From positions 5,270,001 through 5,334,000 of the forward strand of contig NZ_AP021901.1 of assembly GCF_018325905.1 (NCBI RefSeq): a stretch of 64,000 nucleotides of DNA, written 5' to 3'. Positions within the stretch are counted from its first letter, which is position 1, and each line of letters opens with the position of its first letter. The stretch comes from Pseudomonas sp. St316. GTDB lineage: Bacteria > Pseudomonadota > Gammaproteobacteria > Pseudomonadales > Pseudomonadaceae. The notes beneath the pieces are model-generated. The model was given only the letters and a program-made list of their open reading frames with translations. It did no database searches and was not told the origin of the DNA. This document shows, piece by piece, positions 54,288-63,424 of the stretch. The translations under genes were made by a program, and so were the position numbers.

Positions 54288-56738
54288 ATGGCCTCGCCAG
54301 CCTCTATTTCCCTTATTCCCCGGCTCGGCGTTGCCGCCGCAGTGGCCAGTGTGCTTGGTTTGAGCGGATGCCAGACCTGGAATGCCCAGGACACTGTCCC
54401 GCCGACTTCCGGTGTGCAACCGCTCAAGGGGCTGGCGCAGAACGTCTCGGTCCGGCGCAATGCCACGGGCATGCCGCTGATCGAAAGCAACAGCTTCCAT
54501 GACGCCCTGTTCACCCTCGGCTACGTCCACGCCAGCGATCGCATCACCCAGATGGTCACCCTGCGCCTGCTGGCCCAGGGGCGGCTGGCAGAGATGTCCG
54601 GCGCCGAACGGCTCGACGTCGACCGCTACATGCGCGCCATCAACCTGAGGAAAAACGCCGACGAGCTGTACAAGGCGTCTTCGCCACGGCTCAAGCGCTT
54701 CTTCGAAGTCTATGCCCGCGGCGTCAACGCCTACCTGTTCCGCTACCGCGACAAGTTGCCGTCGGACCTGGCCGCCACCGGTTACAAACCCGAATACTGG
54801 AAACCGGAAGACTCGGCGCTGATGTTCTGCCTGCTGAATTTCAGCCAGTCGGCCAACCTGCCGGAGGAAATCGCCAGCCTGGTACTGGCCCAGACCGTCA
54901 CCAACGACAAGCTCGCCTGGCTCAGCCCATCCTATCCGGATGAACCACTGCCCGTGGCCGAGGCTGACAAACTCCAGGGCTTGCGACTCAACGGCCAGAT
55001 TCCGGGCCTGAACGAGATCAGCAAGGCCACCAGCCAGTTGACCGAGCTGAACCTTTTGGGCGCTGCGTCTTCGAGTAACTGGGCCATCGCGCCGCAACGC
55101 AGCCGCAGCGGCAAGAGCCTGTTGGCCAGCGACAGCCATGGGCCGCTGGGCATGCCGGGGCTGTGGAGCCCCGTACAGATCCGCGCGCCCAAGTACCAGG
55201 CGGCCGGGGTTTCCGTGGCGGGTATCCCGATGATCCTGGCCGGGTTCAACGGCAAAGTGGCCTGGAGCATGACAAGCGTGCTGGGCGACAACCAGGACCT
55301 GTTCCTGGAAAAAATCCGCCGCCAGGGCAATGGTCTCTCTTACGAGGTCAACGGCAAATGGCAACCGGTGATCGTGCGCAACGAAACCTTTTTCATCAAA
55401 GGCCAGCGGCCGATTCGTGAAACGGTGTTCGAGACCCGCCACGGCCCGTTGCTCAACAGCGCCCAGGGCCCGGCCATGGCCAACGGCTTTGGCCTGGCGT
55501 TGCAGATGCCGAGCCTGAGCGAGGACAAGACCCTGGATGCGTTCTTCGACCTGTCCCGGGCGCAGAACGTCGAGAAAGCTTCCGATGCCAGCCGGGAAAT
55601 CCGCGCGATGGCGGTGAATCTGGTATTTGCCGACGCCGGCCATATCGGCTGGCAAGTCACCGGTCGCTACCCCAACCGCAGCGAAGGCGAAGGCCTGTTG
55701 CCGTCGCCAGGTTGGGAGGGTCGCTACGACTGGGACGGTTACGCCGACCCGATGCTGCACCCCTACGATCAGGACCCGGCCCAGGGCTGGCTTGGCACGG
55801 CCAACCAACGCGTCATTCCCCACGGCTACGGCATGCAGTTGTCCAACTCGTGGGCCGCACCGGAGCGTGGCGAACGCATGGCCGAACTGGCCGGTGCGGG
55901 CAAGCACGACACCCGCAGCCTGACCGCCATGCAATATGACCAGGGCACGACGTTCGCGGCCAAGCTCAAGAAAGTCTTCGAAGCACCGGGCATGACCCAG
56001 CCGCTCAAACAGGCGATCGAAGCCCTTCCGGTGGCTGACCGGGCCAAGGCCCGCGAGGCCTACACCCGCTTGATGGCATTCGATGGCCGGCTCAGCCCGA
56101 CCTCCGCCGACGCGGCGATCTATGAGCTGTTCCTGCAGGAAAGCATGAAGCAGATTTTCCTCGACGAGCTAGGCCCGGACAGCAGCCCGGCGTGGAAAGC
56201 GCTGGTCGCCAATGGTCAATTGTCCTACTCGGCCCAGGCCGATCACCTGTTGGGGCGAGAGGACAGCCCATTCTGGGACGATGTGCGCACCCCTCAGAAA
56301 GAAGACAAGGCCGTCATCCTCGCCCGCAGCCTGGCCGCCACCATCAGCACCGGTGAAAGCCAGTTGGGCGGTGACCGCAAGGCTTGGCAGTGGGGCCAAC
56401 TGCATCGCTACGCGTGGAAGAACAGCAACGGCCAGATCGTACGCGGCCCGCTGCCGGCCGGAGGCGACGCTTCCACGCTCAACATGGCGGCGTTCGCCGG
56501 GGGCCAGGATTTCAATACCACCCTGGCACCAGCGATGCGTTTTATCGTTGACTTCGGCCAGCCTGAACCGTTGATGATCCAGGACGGCGCCGGACAGTCC
56601 GGCAACCCGGTCAGCCCGAACTATGCCAATGGCATCGATCCGTGGATCAAGGGGCAGTACCAGAGCCTGCCGTTGCAGTCGCAGAATTTCGATCGGGCCT
56701 ATGGCAAGACGCGGTTGACCCTGGTGCCTGGTAAATAA
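54288..56738 (+). CDS. quiP: Penicillin acylase-family hydrolase, QuiP-like
   Basis: An 816-residue N-terminal-nucleophile hydrolase with a lipobox-like LGLSGC (Cys28). The alpha chain carries [34 protein letters not shown]. The beta chain would start at the serine run [11 protein letters not shown] near residues 259-269. The HGPL...[11 protein letters not shown] region and the C-terminal [25 protein letters not shown] are typical of the penicillin acylase family. P. aeruginosa QuiP (PA1032) is an acyl-homoserine lactone acylase of similar length in a similar gene neighbourhood. AGGAG is ideally placed before the ATG at 54288; an earlier start lacks support. The substrate is inferred. Confidence 0.85.
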   Translation: MASPASISLIPRLGVAAAVASVLGLSGCQTWNAQDTVPPTSGVQPLKGLAQNVSVRRNATGMPLIESNSFHDALFTLGYVHASDRITQMVTLRLLAQGRLAEMSGAERLDVDRYMRAINLRKNADELYKASSPRLKRFFEVYARGVNAYLFRYRDKLPSDLAATGYKPEYWKPEDSALMFCLLNFSQSANLPEEIASLVLAQTVTNDKLAWLSPSYPDEPLPVAEADKLQGLRLNGQIPGLNEISKATSQLTELNLLGAASSSNWAIAPQRSRSGKSLLASDSHGPLGMPGLWSPVQIRAPKYQAAGVSVAGIPMILAGFNGKVAWSMTSVLGDNQDLFLEKIRRQGNGLSYEVNGKWQPVIVRNETFFIKGQRPIRETVFETRHGPLLNSAQGPAMANGFGLALQMPSLSEDKTLDAFFDLSRAQNVEKASDASREIRAMAVNLVFADAGHIGWQVTGRYPNRSEGEGLLPSPGWEGRYDWDGYADPMLHPYDQDPAQGWLGTANQRVIPHGYGMQLSNSWAAPERGERMAELAGAGKHDTRSLTAMQYDQGTTFAAKLKKVFEAPGMTQPLKQAIEALPVADRAKAREAYTRLMAFDGRLSPTSADAAIYELFLQESMKQIFLDELGPDSSPAWKALVANGQLSYSAQADHLLGREDSPFWDDVRTPQKEDKAVILARSLAATISTGESQLGGDRKAWQWGQLHRYAWKNSNGQIVRGPLPAGGDASTLNMAAFAGGQDFNTTLAPAMRFIVDFGQPEPLMIQDGAGQSGNPVSPNYANGIDPWIKGQYQSLPLQSQNFDRAYGKTRLTLVPGK

Positions 56739-56752
56739 CTGCAGCGCGCCCG

Positions 56753-56842
56753 ATCGCGAGCAAGCTCGCTCCCACAGGGGCCGGTGTTGAATCAGATGCG
56801 ATTCGACACAAAGCCCATGTGGGAGCGAGCTTGCTCGCGATG
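56753..56842. repeat. REP doublet (tail to tail)
   Basis: GATCGCGAGCAAGCTCGCTCCCACAGGGG ... ATGTGGGAGCGAGCTTGCTCGCGATGG between quiP and the exonuclease gene. Confidence 0.88.
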
Positions 56843-56930
56843 GGGTCACCCCATCCACCCCCGAAAACCCGATAGAACTTCTCCCTCCGCCCCCGCCTCT
56901 ACCTGACAAGCCCATCGCTCCGGTGACTGC

Positions 56931-57962
56931 ATGGATCTTGTCATTGCCCGCCCCGAAGGCTTGTACTGCCCGCCCGGGGACTTCTACATCGACCCGTGGC
57001 GCGCGGTAGAACGTTCGGTCATCACCCACGCCCACGGCGACCATGCCCGCAGCGGCAACCGACACTACCTGGCAGCGGCACCCGGCGAAGGCATTCTGCG
57101 TTCACGCCTGGGCCAGGACATCAACCTGCAAACCCTGCCCTACGGCGAACGCTTGTCGCATCATGGCGTGACCTTGAGTTTTCACCCCGCCGGCCATGTG
57201 CTGGGCTCGGCCCAGGTGCGGCTGGAATATCAAGGCGAGGTCTGGGTGGCGTCAGGGGATTACAAAGTCGAGCCAGACGGCACCTGCAACCCATTCGAGC
57301 CAGTGAAATGCCATACCTTTATCACTGAATCGACCTTCGGCCTGCCGATCTACCGCTGGCAGCCCCAGGCGCAGATCTTCGACGAGATCAACCAGTGGTG
57401 GCGCGGGAACATCACCGCCGGCCGAGCCAGCGTGTTGTTCTGCTATTCCTTCGGCAAGGCCCAGCGGATTCTTCACGGCATCGATGAAAGCCTCGGCCCG
57501 ATCCTGGCCCATGGGGCGGTGGAGCCGCTGAACCGGGTCTACCGCGAGGCCGGTGTTCGCCTGCCGCCGACAATTTATGCCAGCGACATCAACAAGAACG
57601 ACCCGATCATGGGCCAGGCGCTGGTCATCGCCCCGCCCTCTGCCGGGGGCACCAGCTGGATGCGCCGCTTCGGCGATTACAGCGACGCCTTCGCCAGCGG
57701 CTGGATGCGCCTGCGCGGTACGCGGCGGCGGCGCGGCGTGGACCGGGGTTTTGTGCTGTCCGACCACGCCGACTGGTCTGGCCTGCTCTGGGCCATCGAA
57801 CAGACCGGCGCCGAGCGGGTGATGGTGACGCACGGTTCGGTAAGCGTGCTGGTGCGCCATCTCTGTGAGCAAGGCCTCGACGCCCAGGGGTTCAGCACCG
57901 AGTACGGCGATGACGAAGAAGACCTCGCCACGACCACCGACAGTGGTGAGGAGGCGTCATGA
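56931..57962 (+). CDS. Ligase-associated DNA exonuclease (metallo-beta-lactamase fold)
   Basis: A 343-residue nuclease of the beta-CASP metallo-beta-lactamase group, known in pseudomonads as the DNA 5' exonuclease partner of a dedicated ATP-dependent ligase. The metal motif HAHGDH is at residues 33-38. HPAGHVLGSAQVRLEYQGEVWVASGDYKVE near 85-115 and the beta-CASP FVLSDHADWSGLLWAI near 275-290 complete the active site. The stop overlaps the ligase start (ATGA), so the two act together. Confidence 0.92.
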   Translation: MDLVIARPEGLYCPPGDFYIDPWRAVERSVITHAHGDHARSGNRHYLAAAPGEGILRSRLGQDINLQTLPYGERLSHHGVTLSFHPAGHVLGSAQVRLEYQGEVWVASGDYKVEPDGTCNPFEPVKCHTFITESTFGLPIYRWQPQAQIFDEINQWWRGNITAGRASVLFCYSFGKAQRILHGIDESLGPILAHGAVEPLNRVYREAGVRLPPTIYASDINKNDPIMGQALVIAPPSAGGTSWMRRFGDYSDAFASGWMRLRGTRRRRGVDRGFVLSDHADWSGLLWAIEQTGAERVMVTHGSVSVLVRHLCEQGLDAQGFSTEYGDDEEDLATTTDSGEEAS

Positions 57963-59647
57963 AGGCCTTCGCCGAGCTGTACGCCGAACTGGACGCCACC
58001 ACCTCCAGCAATGCCAAGCTTGCCGCCATGCAAGCCTACTTCACCAAGGCCCCGCCTCGGGATGCGGCGTGGGCCGTGTATTTCCTCTCCGGCGGGCGCC
58101 CACGGCAACTGGTGCCGGTAAAAATCCTGCGGGAGTTGGCGGTCCAAGTATCCGGGCTATCGCTCTGGCTTTTCGAGGAAAGTTATCAGGCCGTGGGCGA
58201 CCTGGCCGAAACCATTTCGCTGGTATTACCCGAATCGCCCCACAGCTCCGATGAAGGCCTGGCATTGTGGACCGAAGAGAAACTACTGCCGTTGCGTGGC
58301 GAGTCGCCCGCAGTCCTGGCTGAACGACTCCCGGCGATCTGGGCGCAACTGGACCGGCCGAGCCTGATGCTCTGCATCAAACTCATCACTGGCAGCTTCC
58401 GGGTTGGGGTGTCCAAGCTGTTGGTGACCCGGGCCCTGGCGACCCTGGCGGGGCTGGACAGCAAACGGGTGGCCCAACGACTGGTGGGCTATACCGACCT
58501 GTCCCATCGCCCCACGGCGGCCAGTTACCTCAAACTGATCGCAGCTGAGTCCGACGATGAACATGCCCAGCGCGGCGGCCAGCCTTATCCGTTTTTCCTG
58601 GCCCATGCCTTGTCTGCCCCGGTGGAGCAATTCGACGCCCTGCTGGGGCCGGCCAGCGACTGGCAGGTGGAATGGAAATGGGACGGCATCCGCTCCCAGG
58701 TGATCAAGCGTGACGGTCATCTCTGGGTCTGGTCCCGAGGCGAGGACCTGGTCACTGAACGATTTCCGGAATTGCATTCACTGGCCCAGGCGCTGCCGGA
58801 CGGCACGGTGATCGACGGTGAAATCGTGGTCTGGAAAGCCCCCAAGTCGGCCACCGAGGACGCCTTCGACCCGGACGCGCCGCTGCAACCGGCGGTGCAA
58901 CCCTTCGCCCTGTTGCAGCAGCGCATTGGTCGCAAGACCCTGGGCAAGAAAATCCTCGACGATGCCCCGGTGGTGGTGATGGCCTACGACCTGCTGGAAT
59001 GGCAAGGCGAGGACTGGCGCAGCCGCCCCCAGGCCGAGCGTCGCGAACGGCTGGAGGCGCTGATTGCCGGTGTTCACAGCCCGGTGCTGTTGCCGTCATC
59101 GACAGTCACCGGCCAGGACTGGCTCGACCTCGCCCGGCAGCGCGAAGCCTCTCGCCGCCTCGGTGTCGAGGGCATGATGCTCAAGGCCCGCGACGCGCTG
59201 TACGGCGTGGGGCGCACCAAGGACATGGGGGTGTGGTGGAAATGGAAGATCGACCCGTTCAGCGTCGACGCGGTGCTGATCTACGCCCAACGCGGCCACG
59301 GCCGGCGCGCCAGTCTGTACAGCGACTACACTTTTGCGGTGTGGGACAACCCGCCGGGCAGCCGCGAACGCAGCCTGGTGCCCTTCGCCAAAGCGTACTC
59401 GGGGCTGACCGATGAAGAAATGCGCCAGGTCGACAGCATCGTGCGCAAGACCACCGTGGAAAAGTTCGGCCCGGTGAGCAGTGTCACGCCGACCCTGGTT
59501 TTTGAGCTGGGCTTTGAGGGTATCGCCTTGTCCAAGCGCCACAAGAGCGGGATCGCGGTACGCTTTCCACGGATGCTGCGCTGGCGCCAGGACAAGCACG
59601 TCGACGAGGCCGACACACTGTCGACCTTGCAGGATCTGCTGAAATAA
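57959..59647 (+). CDS. ATP-dependent DNA ligase (LigB/LigC-type repair ligase)
   Basis: A 562-residue ligase with a helical N-terminal DNA-binding domain (about residues 1-200), an adenylation domain holding motif I EWKWDGIRSQ with catalytic Lys240, VIDGEIVVWK near 281-290 and GVEGMMLKARDALYGVGRTKDMGVWWKWK near 400-428, and a C-terminal OB fold. It belongs to the repair ligases that accompany the exonuclease encoded just upstream. In other pseudomonads this pair forms an operon with an Lhr-type helicase and a phosphoesterase, which are not seen here. Confidence 0.93.
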   Translation: MKAFAELYAELDATTSSNAKLAAMQAYFTKAPPRDAAWAVYFLSGGRPRQLVPVKILRELAVQVSGLSLWLFEESYQAVGDLAETISLVLPESPHSSDEGLALWTEEKLLPLRGESPAVLAERLPAIWAQLDRPSLMLCIKLITGSFRVGVSKLLVTRALATLAGLDSKRVAQRLVGYTDLSHRPTAASYLKLIAAESDDEHAQRGGQPYPFFLAHALSAPVEQFDALLGPASDWQVEWKWDGIRSQVIKRDGHLWVWSRGEDLVTERFPELHSLAQALPDGTVIDGEIVVWKAPKSATEDAFDPDAPLQPAVQPFALLQQRIGRKTLGKKILDDAPVVVMAYDLLEWQGEDWRSRPQAERRERLEALIAGVHSPVLLPSSTVTGQDWLDLARQREASRRLGVEGMMLKARDALYGVGRTKDMGVWWKWKIDPFSVDAVLIYAQRGHGRRASLYSDYTFAVWDNPPGSRERSLVPFAKAYSGLTDEEMRQVDSIVRKTTVEKFGPVSSVTPTLVFELGFEGIALSKRHKSGIAVRFPRMLRWRQDKHVDEADTLSTLQDLLK

Positions 59648-59667
59648 CTTGCTCCCGCCGGGCCCGT

Positions 59668-59771
59668 CGTAGGCGCTGTCGAGCAAAGCGAGGCTGCGAT
59701 CTTCCCCCAGGCGATTAAATCGAGAGCAAAGATCAAGATCAAAAGCTCGCAGCCTTCGGCAACTCCTACAG
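59668..59771. repeat. Inverted repeat element, GTAGGCGCTGTCGA type
   Basis: CGTAGGCGCTGTCGAGCAAAGCGAGGCTGCGATCTT pairs imperfectly with AAGATCAAAAGCTCGCAGCCTTCGGCAACTCCTACAG. It is the same family as the element at 35612-35716. Confidence 0.75.
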
Positions 59772-59884
59772 AGCCCAGCAGGCGTTCGCGCCATCCTGGT
59801 GCAGCTTTTGATGTACGCTCATCCCCGCGCACCATCACATTCCATTGCCTGCCGCCGAAGCTTTTAAAACACTTGTTCGGCACT

Positions 59885-59901
59885 CTGGTTCGGAAATTGC
59901 T
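59885..59901 (+). promoter_or_regulatory. Candidate sigma-54 promoter of the aot operon
   Basis: CTGGTTCGGAAATTGCT fits YTGGCACGRNNNTTGCW at all but two positions, keeping GG-N10-GC spacing. The predicted transcription start is near 59912, about 77 bases before the aotJ ATG. It would fit nitrogen-linked control (NtrC or CbrB), by analogy only. Confidence 0.5.
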
Positions 59902-59988
59902 ACCTTTATGCCGTCATACCGTTCTCGCCTTCACCGGTAACAATACTTACGCGCCACAAGCGCTCATATTGGTTTTAGGGATTGAATA

Positions 59989-60771
59989 ATGAAAAAAGCA
60001 CTGCTGACCCTTTCTGCACTGGCGTTGTGCATGGCTGCTGGCGTCGCCACGGCCAAGGAATACAAGGAACTGCGTTTTGGTGTCGACCCTTCCTACGCCC
60101 CGTTTGAGTCCAAAGCCGCCGACGGCAGCCTGGTCGGTTTCGACATCGACCTGGGCAACGCGATCTGCGCAGAGCTGAAGGTCAAATGCAAATGGGTCGA
60201 AAGCGATTTCGACGGCATGATCCCAGGCCTCAAGGCCAATAAATTCGACGGCGTGATCTCCTCCATGACCGTCACCCCGGCCCGCGAAAAAGCCATCGAC
60301 TTCTCCAGCGAGGTGTTCTCCGGCCCAACGGCCTATGTCTTCAAGAAGGGCTCGGGCCTGAGCGAAGACGTTGCCTCGCTCAAAGGCAAGACCGTCGGCT
60401 ACGAGCAAGGCACCATCCAGGAAGCCTACGCCAAGGCCGTGCTGGACAAGGCCGGCGTCAAGACCCAGGCCTACCAGAACCAGGACCAGGTCTACTCCGA
60501 CCTGACCTCCGGCCGTCTCGATGCCGCGATCCAGGACATGCTCCAGGCTGAGCTGGGCTTCCTGAAATCGCCAAAAGGCGAAGGCTATGAAATCAGCAAG
60601 CCGGTGGACAACGAGCTGCTGCCGGCCAAGACCGCCGTCGGTATCAAGAAAGGTAACAGTGAGCTGAAAGCACTTTTGGATAAAGGTATCAAAGCGTTAC
60701 ACGACGACGGCAAATACGCCGAGATCCAGAAAAAACACTTTGGCGATCTGAATCTGTACAGCGGCAAATAA
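59989..60771 (+). CDS. aotJ: Arginine/ornithine ABC transporter, periplasmic binding protein
   Basis: Periplasmic receptor for basic amino acids. The 260-residue precursor has a signal peptide ending near GVATAKEYK, the LAO/HisJ-family start ELRFGVDPSYAPFESKAADGSLVGFDIDLG and IPGLKANKFDGVISSMTVTPAREKAIDFS. It heads aotJQMOP, whose order is that of P. aeruginosa PA0888-PA0892. A terminator-like hairpin follows. Confidence 0.94.
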   Translation: MKKALLTLSALALCMAAGVATAKEYKELRFGVDPSYAPFESKAADGSLVGFDIDLGNAICAELKVKCKWVESDFDGMIPGLKANKFDGVISSMTVTPAREKAIDFSSEVFSGPTAYVFKKGSGLSEDVASLKGKTVGYEQGTIQEAYAKAVLDKAGVKTQAYQNQDQVYSDLTSGRLDAAIQDMLQAELGFLKSPKGEGYEISKPVDNELLPAKTAVGIKKGNSELKALLDKGIKALHDDGKYAEIQKKHFGDLNLYSGK

Positions 60772-60777
60772 TGCGCT

Positions 60778-60807
60778 GCGCCCATCCGGTCTCGGATGGG
60801 CGCTTTT
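60778..60807 (+). terminator. Terminator/attenuator between aotJ and aotQ
   Basis: GCGCCCATCCG and CGGATGGGCGC form an 11-pair stem with loop GTCT, followed by TTTTC. The genes downstream are in the same operon, so partial readthrough setting the binding-protein excess is likely. Confidence 0.85.
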
Positions 60808-60829
60808 CTCCTGCCAAAGGCTTTCTTCC

Positions 60830-61558
60830 ATGTTCGAACAACTCCTACAAAATCTGGGGCTCAGCGCCTTCAGCCTGCAGGGTTTTGGCCCGCTGCTGAT
60901 GCAAGGCACCTGGATGACCATCAAGCTGTCGGCCCTGTCCCTGTTGTTGAGCGTCTTGCTCGGCCTGCTGGGCGCCAGTGCCAAGCTGTCCAGCGTCAAA
61001 CTGCTACGAATCCCCGCACAGCTCTACACCACGCTGATCCGTGGCGTGCCAGACCTGGTGCTGATGCTGCTGATTTTCTACAGCCTGCAAACCTGGCTGA
61101 CCTCGTTTACCGACTTCATGGAATGGGAATACATCGAGATCGACCCATTCGGCGCCGGGGTGATTACCCTGGGCTTCATCTATGGCGCGTACTTCACCGA
61201 AACCTTTCGTGGCGCGATCCTTGCGGTCCCCCGGGGCCAGGTCGAAGCCGCCACCGCGTATGGCCTCAAGCGTGGCCAGCGTTTTCGCTTCGTGGTATTT
61301 CCACAAATGATGCGCTTTGCCCTGCCAGGTATCGGCAACAACTGGATGGTGATGCTCAAGGCCACCGCGCTGGTGTCGATCATCGGCCTGGCCGACTTGG
61401 TCAAGGCAGCCCAGGATGCAGGCAAGAGCACTTACCAGCTGTTTTACTTCCTGGTACTGGCGGCATTGATCTATCTGCTGATCACCAGCGCGTCCAACTT
61501 CATCCTGCGCTGGCTTGAACGCCGCTACGCCGCCGGAGCCCGGGAGGCGGTGCGATGA
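60830..61558 (+). CDS. aotQ: Arginine/ornithine ABC transporter, permease
   Basis: HisQ-type inner-membrane permease, 242 residues, five hydrophobic segments. TWMTIKLSALSLLLSVLLGLLGA and the family loop YTTLIRGVPDLVLMLLIFYSLQ near residues 65-86 are present, as is the ATPase-coupling EAATAYGLKRGQRFRFVVFPQMMRFALPGIGN near 140-171. It overlaps aotM by four bases. Confidence 0.94.
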   Translation: MFEQLLQNLGLSAFSLQGFGPLLMQGTWMTIKLSALSLLLSVLLGLLGASAKLSSVKLLRIPAQLYTTLIRGVPDLVLMLLIFYSLQTWLTSFTDFMEWEYIEIDPFGAGVITLGFIYGAYFTETFRGAILAVPRGQVEAATAYGLKRGQRFRFVVFPQMMRFALPGIGNNWMVMLKATALVSIIGLADLVKAAQDAGKSTYQLFYFLVLAALIYLLITSASNFILRWLERRYAAGAREAVR

Positions 61559-62265
61559 TCGAACTTCTGCAAGAATACTGGCGGCCATTCCTTTACAGCG
61601 ATGGCGTCAACGTCACGGGCCTGGCCATGACCCTGTGGCTGCTCAGCGCCGCGCTGCTGATCGGTTTTGTGGTGTCGATCCCGCTGTCCATCGCCCGGGT
61701 TTCGCCCAAGTTCTACGTACGCTGGCCGGTGCAGTTCTACACCTACCTGTTCCGAGGCACGCCGCTCTATATCCAACTGCTGATCTGCTACACCGGGATC
61801 TACAGCATCGCGGCGGTACGCGCCCAGCCCCTGCTGGACAGTTTCTTTCGCGACGCGATGAACTGCACGATCCTGGCCTTCGCCTTGAACACCTGTGCCT
61901 ACACCACGGAGATTTTCGCCGGGGCGATCCGCAGCATGAACCATGGCGAAGTCGAAGCCGCCAAGGCCTACGGCCTCACTGGCTGGAAGCTGTACACCTA
62001 CGTGATCATGCCGTCGGCCCTGCGCCGCTCGCTGCCGTACTACAGCAATGAAGTGATCTTGATGCTGCACTCCACGACCGTGGCGTTCACCGCTACCGTT
62101 CCTGACGTGCTGAAAGTCGCCCGGGACGCCAACTCGGCGACGTTCCTGACGTTCCAGTCGTTCGGGATCGCCGCGTTGATCTACCTGACCGTCACCTTTG
62201 CACTGGTAGGCCTCTTCCGCCTCGCCGAACGCCGCTGGCTGGCCTTTCTCGGGCCGACCCACTAG
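61555..62265 (+). CDS. aotM: Arginine/ornithine ABC transporter, permease
   Basis: HisM-type permease, 236 residues, pairing with AotQ. It carries TYLFRGTPLYIQLLICYTGIY near residues 62-82 and the coupling loop EVEAAKAYGLTGWKLYTYVIMPSALRRSLPYYSNE near 136-170. It begins inside the aotQ stop codon, and aotO starts 27 bases after its end. Confidence 0.94.
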   Translation: MIELLQEYWRPFLYSDGVNVTGLAMTLWLLSAALLIGFVVSIPLSIARVSPKFYVRWPVQFYTYLFRGTPLYIQLLICYTGIYSIAAVRAQPLLDSFFRDAMNCTILAFALNTCAYTTEIFAGAIRSMNHGEVEAAKAYGLTGWKLYTYVIMPSALRRSLPYYSNEVILMLHSTTVAFTATVPDVLKVARDANSATFLTFQSFGIAALIYLTVTFALVGLFRLAERRWLAFLGPTH

Positions 62266-62292
62266 GGCTTTTGTTCCAGGACACACACGCAC

Positions 62293-63411
62293 ATGCGCCA
62301 CCAGATCCACGACCTGCTGGCCCCGGTACCGGGGACCGCACGCAAGATCCACAGCTTCCACTTCGGCCCGGAAAAAGCCGTTGGCAAAATCTATATCCAG
62401 TCGTCCCTGCACGCCGATGAACTGCCTGGCATGCTGGTCGCCTGGCACCTCAAGCAGCGCCTGGCCGAACTCGAAGCCTCGGGCCACCTGCGGCACGAGA
62501 TCGTGCTGGTGCCCGTCGCCAACCCCATCGGCCTCGAACAGGTGTTGATGGACGTACCCCTGGGTCGCTACGAAACCGAGAGCGGGCAGAACTTCAATCG
62601 CCGCTTCGTCGACCTGAGCGAAGAGATCGGCAACGAAATCCAGGACCTGCTCACTGACGATGCGCAGCACAACCTGATGCTGATCCGCACCAGCCTGCGC
62701 GATGCCCTCGCGCGCCAGACCGCCGGCACGCAATTGCAATCCCTGCGCCTGGCATTGCAGCGGCTGGCCTGCGACGCCGACATGGTGCTGGACCTGCATT
62801 GCGATTTCGAAGCCGTGGCCCACCTCTACACCACGCCCGAAGCCTGGCCGCAGGTCGAGCCACTGGCCCGCTACATCGGCGCCGAAGCCAGCCTGCTGGC
62901 GACCGATTCGGGCGGCCAGTCGTTCGACGAATGCTTCACCCTGCTCTGGTGGCAACTCAAGGAACGCTTCGGCGAACGCTTCGAGATTCCCCTGGGCAGT
63001 TTTTCGGTCACGGTGGAATTGCGTGGCCAGGGTGACGTCAACCACGGGCTGGCGAGCCTCGACTGCCAGGCCTTGATCGAATACCTGATCCGTTTCGGCG
63101 CCATCGACGGCGAACCAATGCCCATGCCCGAACTGCCCTACCCGGCCACGCCACTGGCCGCTGTCGAACCGGTGGCGACGCCCGTGGGTGGGTTGCTGGT
63201 CTACAGCGCCCTGCCCGGCGAATACCTGGAGGCGGGGCAACTGATCGCGGAAGTCATCGACCCGGTCAGCGACACCGTTACCCCCGTTCATTGCCGTAAC
63301 GCCGGGCTGCTGTATGCCCGTTCGCTGCGCCGCATGGCCACGGCCGGCATGGTGATCGCCCATGTCGCCGGCACCGAAGCCTATCGCAGCGGCTACCTAC
63401 TTTCGCCTTGA
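62293..63411 (+). CDS. aotO: AotO, succinylglutamate desuccinylase/aspartoacylase-family protein
   Basis: A 372-residue M14-like zinc hydrolase inside the transport operon. Zinc ligands His40 and Glu43 ([10 protein letters not shown]), the substrate-binding SGQNFNRRF near residues 97-105 and His169 in MVLDLHCDF are all present, as is a candidate catalytic Glu in TVELRGQG near 239. So it looks active, not vestigial. It is the counterpart of P. aeruginosa aotO, which is dispensable for uptake; its reaction is unknown. It may deacylate an acyl-amino acid brought in by the transporter. Confidence 0.9.
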   Translation: MRHQIHDLLAPVPGTARKIHSFHFGPEKAVGKIYIQSSLHADELPGMLVAWHLKQRLAELEASGHLRHEIVLVPVANPIGLEQVLMDVPLGRYETESGQNFNRRFVDLSEEIGNEIQDLLTDDAQHNLMLIRTSLRDALARQTAGTQLQSLRLALQRLACDADMVLDLHCDFEAVAHLYTTPEAWPQVEPLARYIGAEASLLATDSGGQSFDECFTLLWWQLKERFGERFEIPLGSFSVTVELRGQGDVNHGLASLDCQALIEYLIRFGAIDGEPMPMPELPYPATPLAAVEPVATPVGGLLVYSALPGEYLEAGQLIAEVIDPVSDTVTPVHCRNAGLLYARSLRRMATAGMVIAHVAGTEAYRSGYLLSP

Positions 63412-63424
63412 GGATGCATGCTCC

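Larger units (their letters stand above)
59648..59988. other. Intergenic region before aotJ
   Basis: A 341-base stretch without a gene. It holds a repeat element at 59668-59771 and a sigma-54-like promoter at 59885-59901 (both listed). The 59902-59988 part should be the aotJ leader, ending TTTTAGGGATTGAATA before the ATG. Confidence 0.6.
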
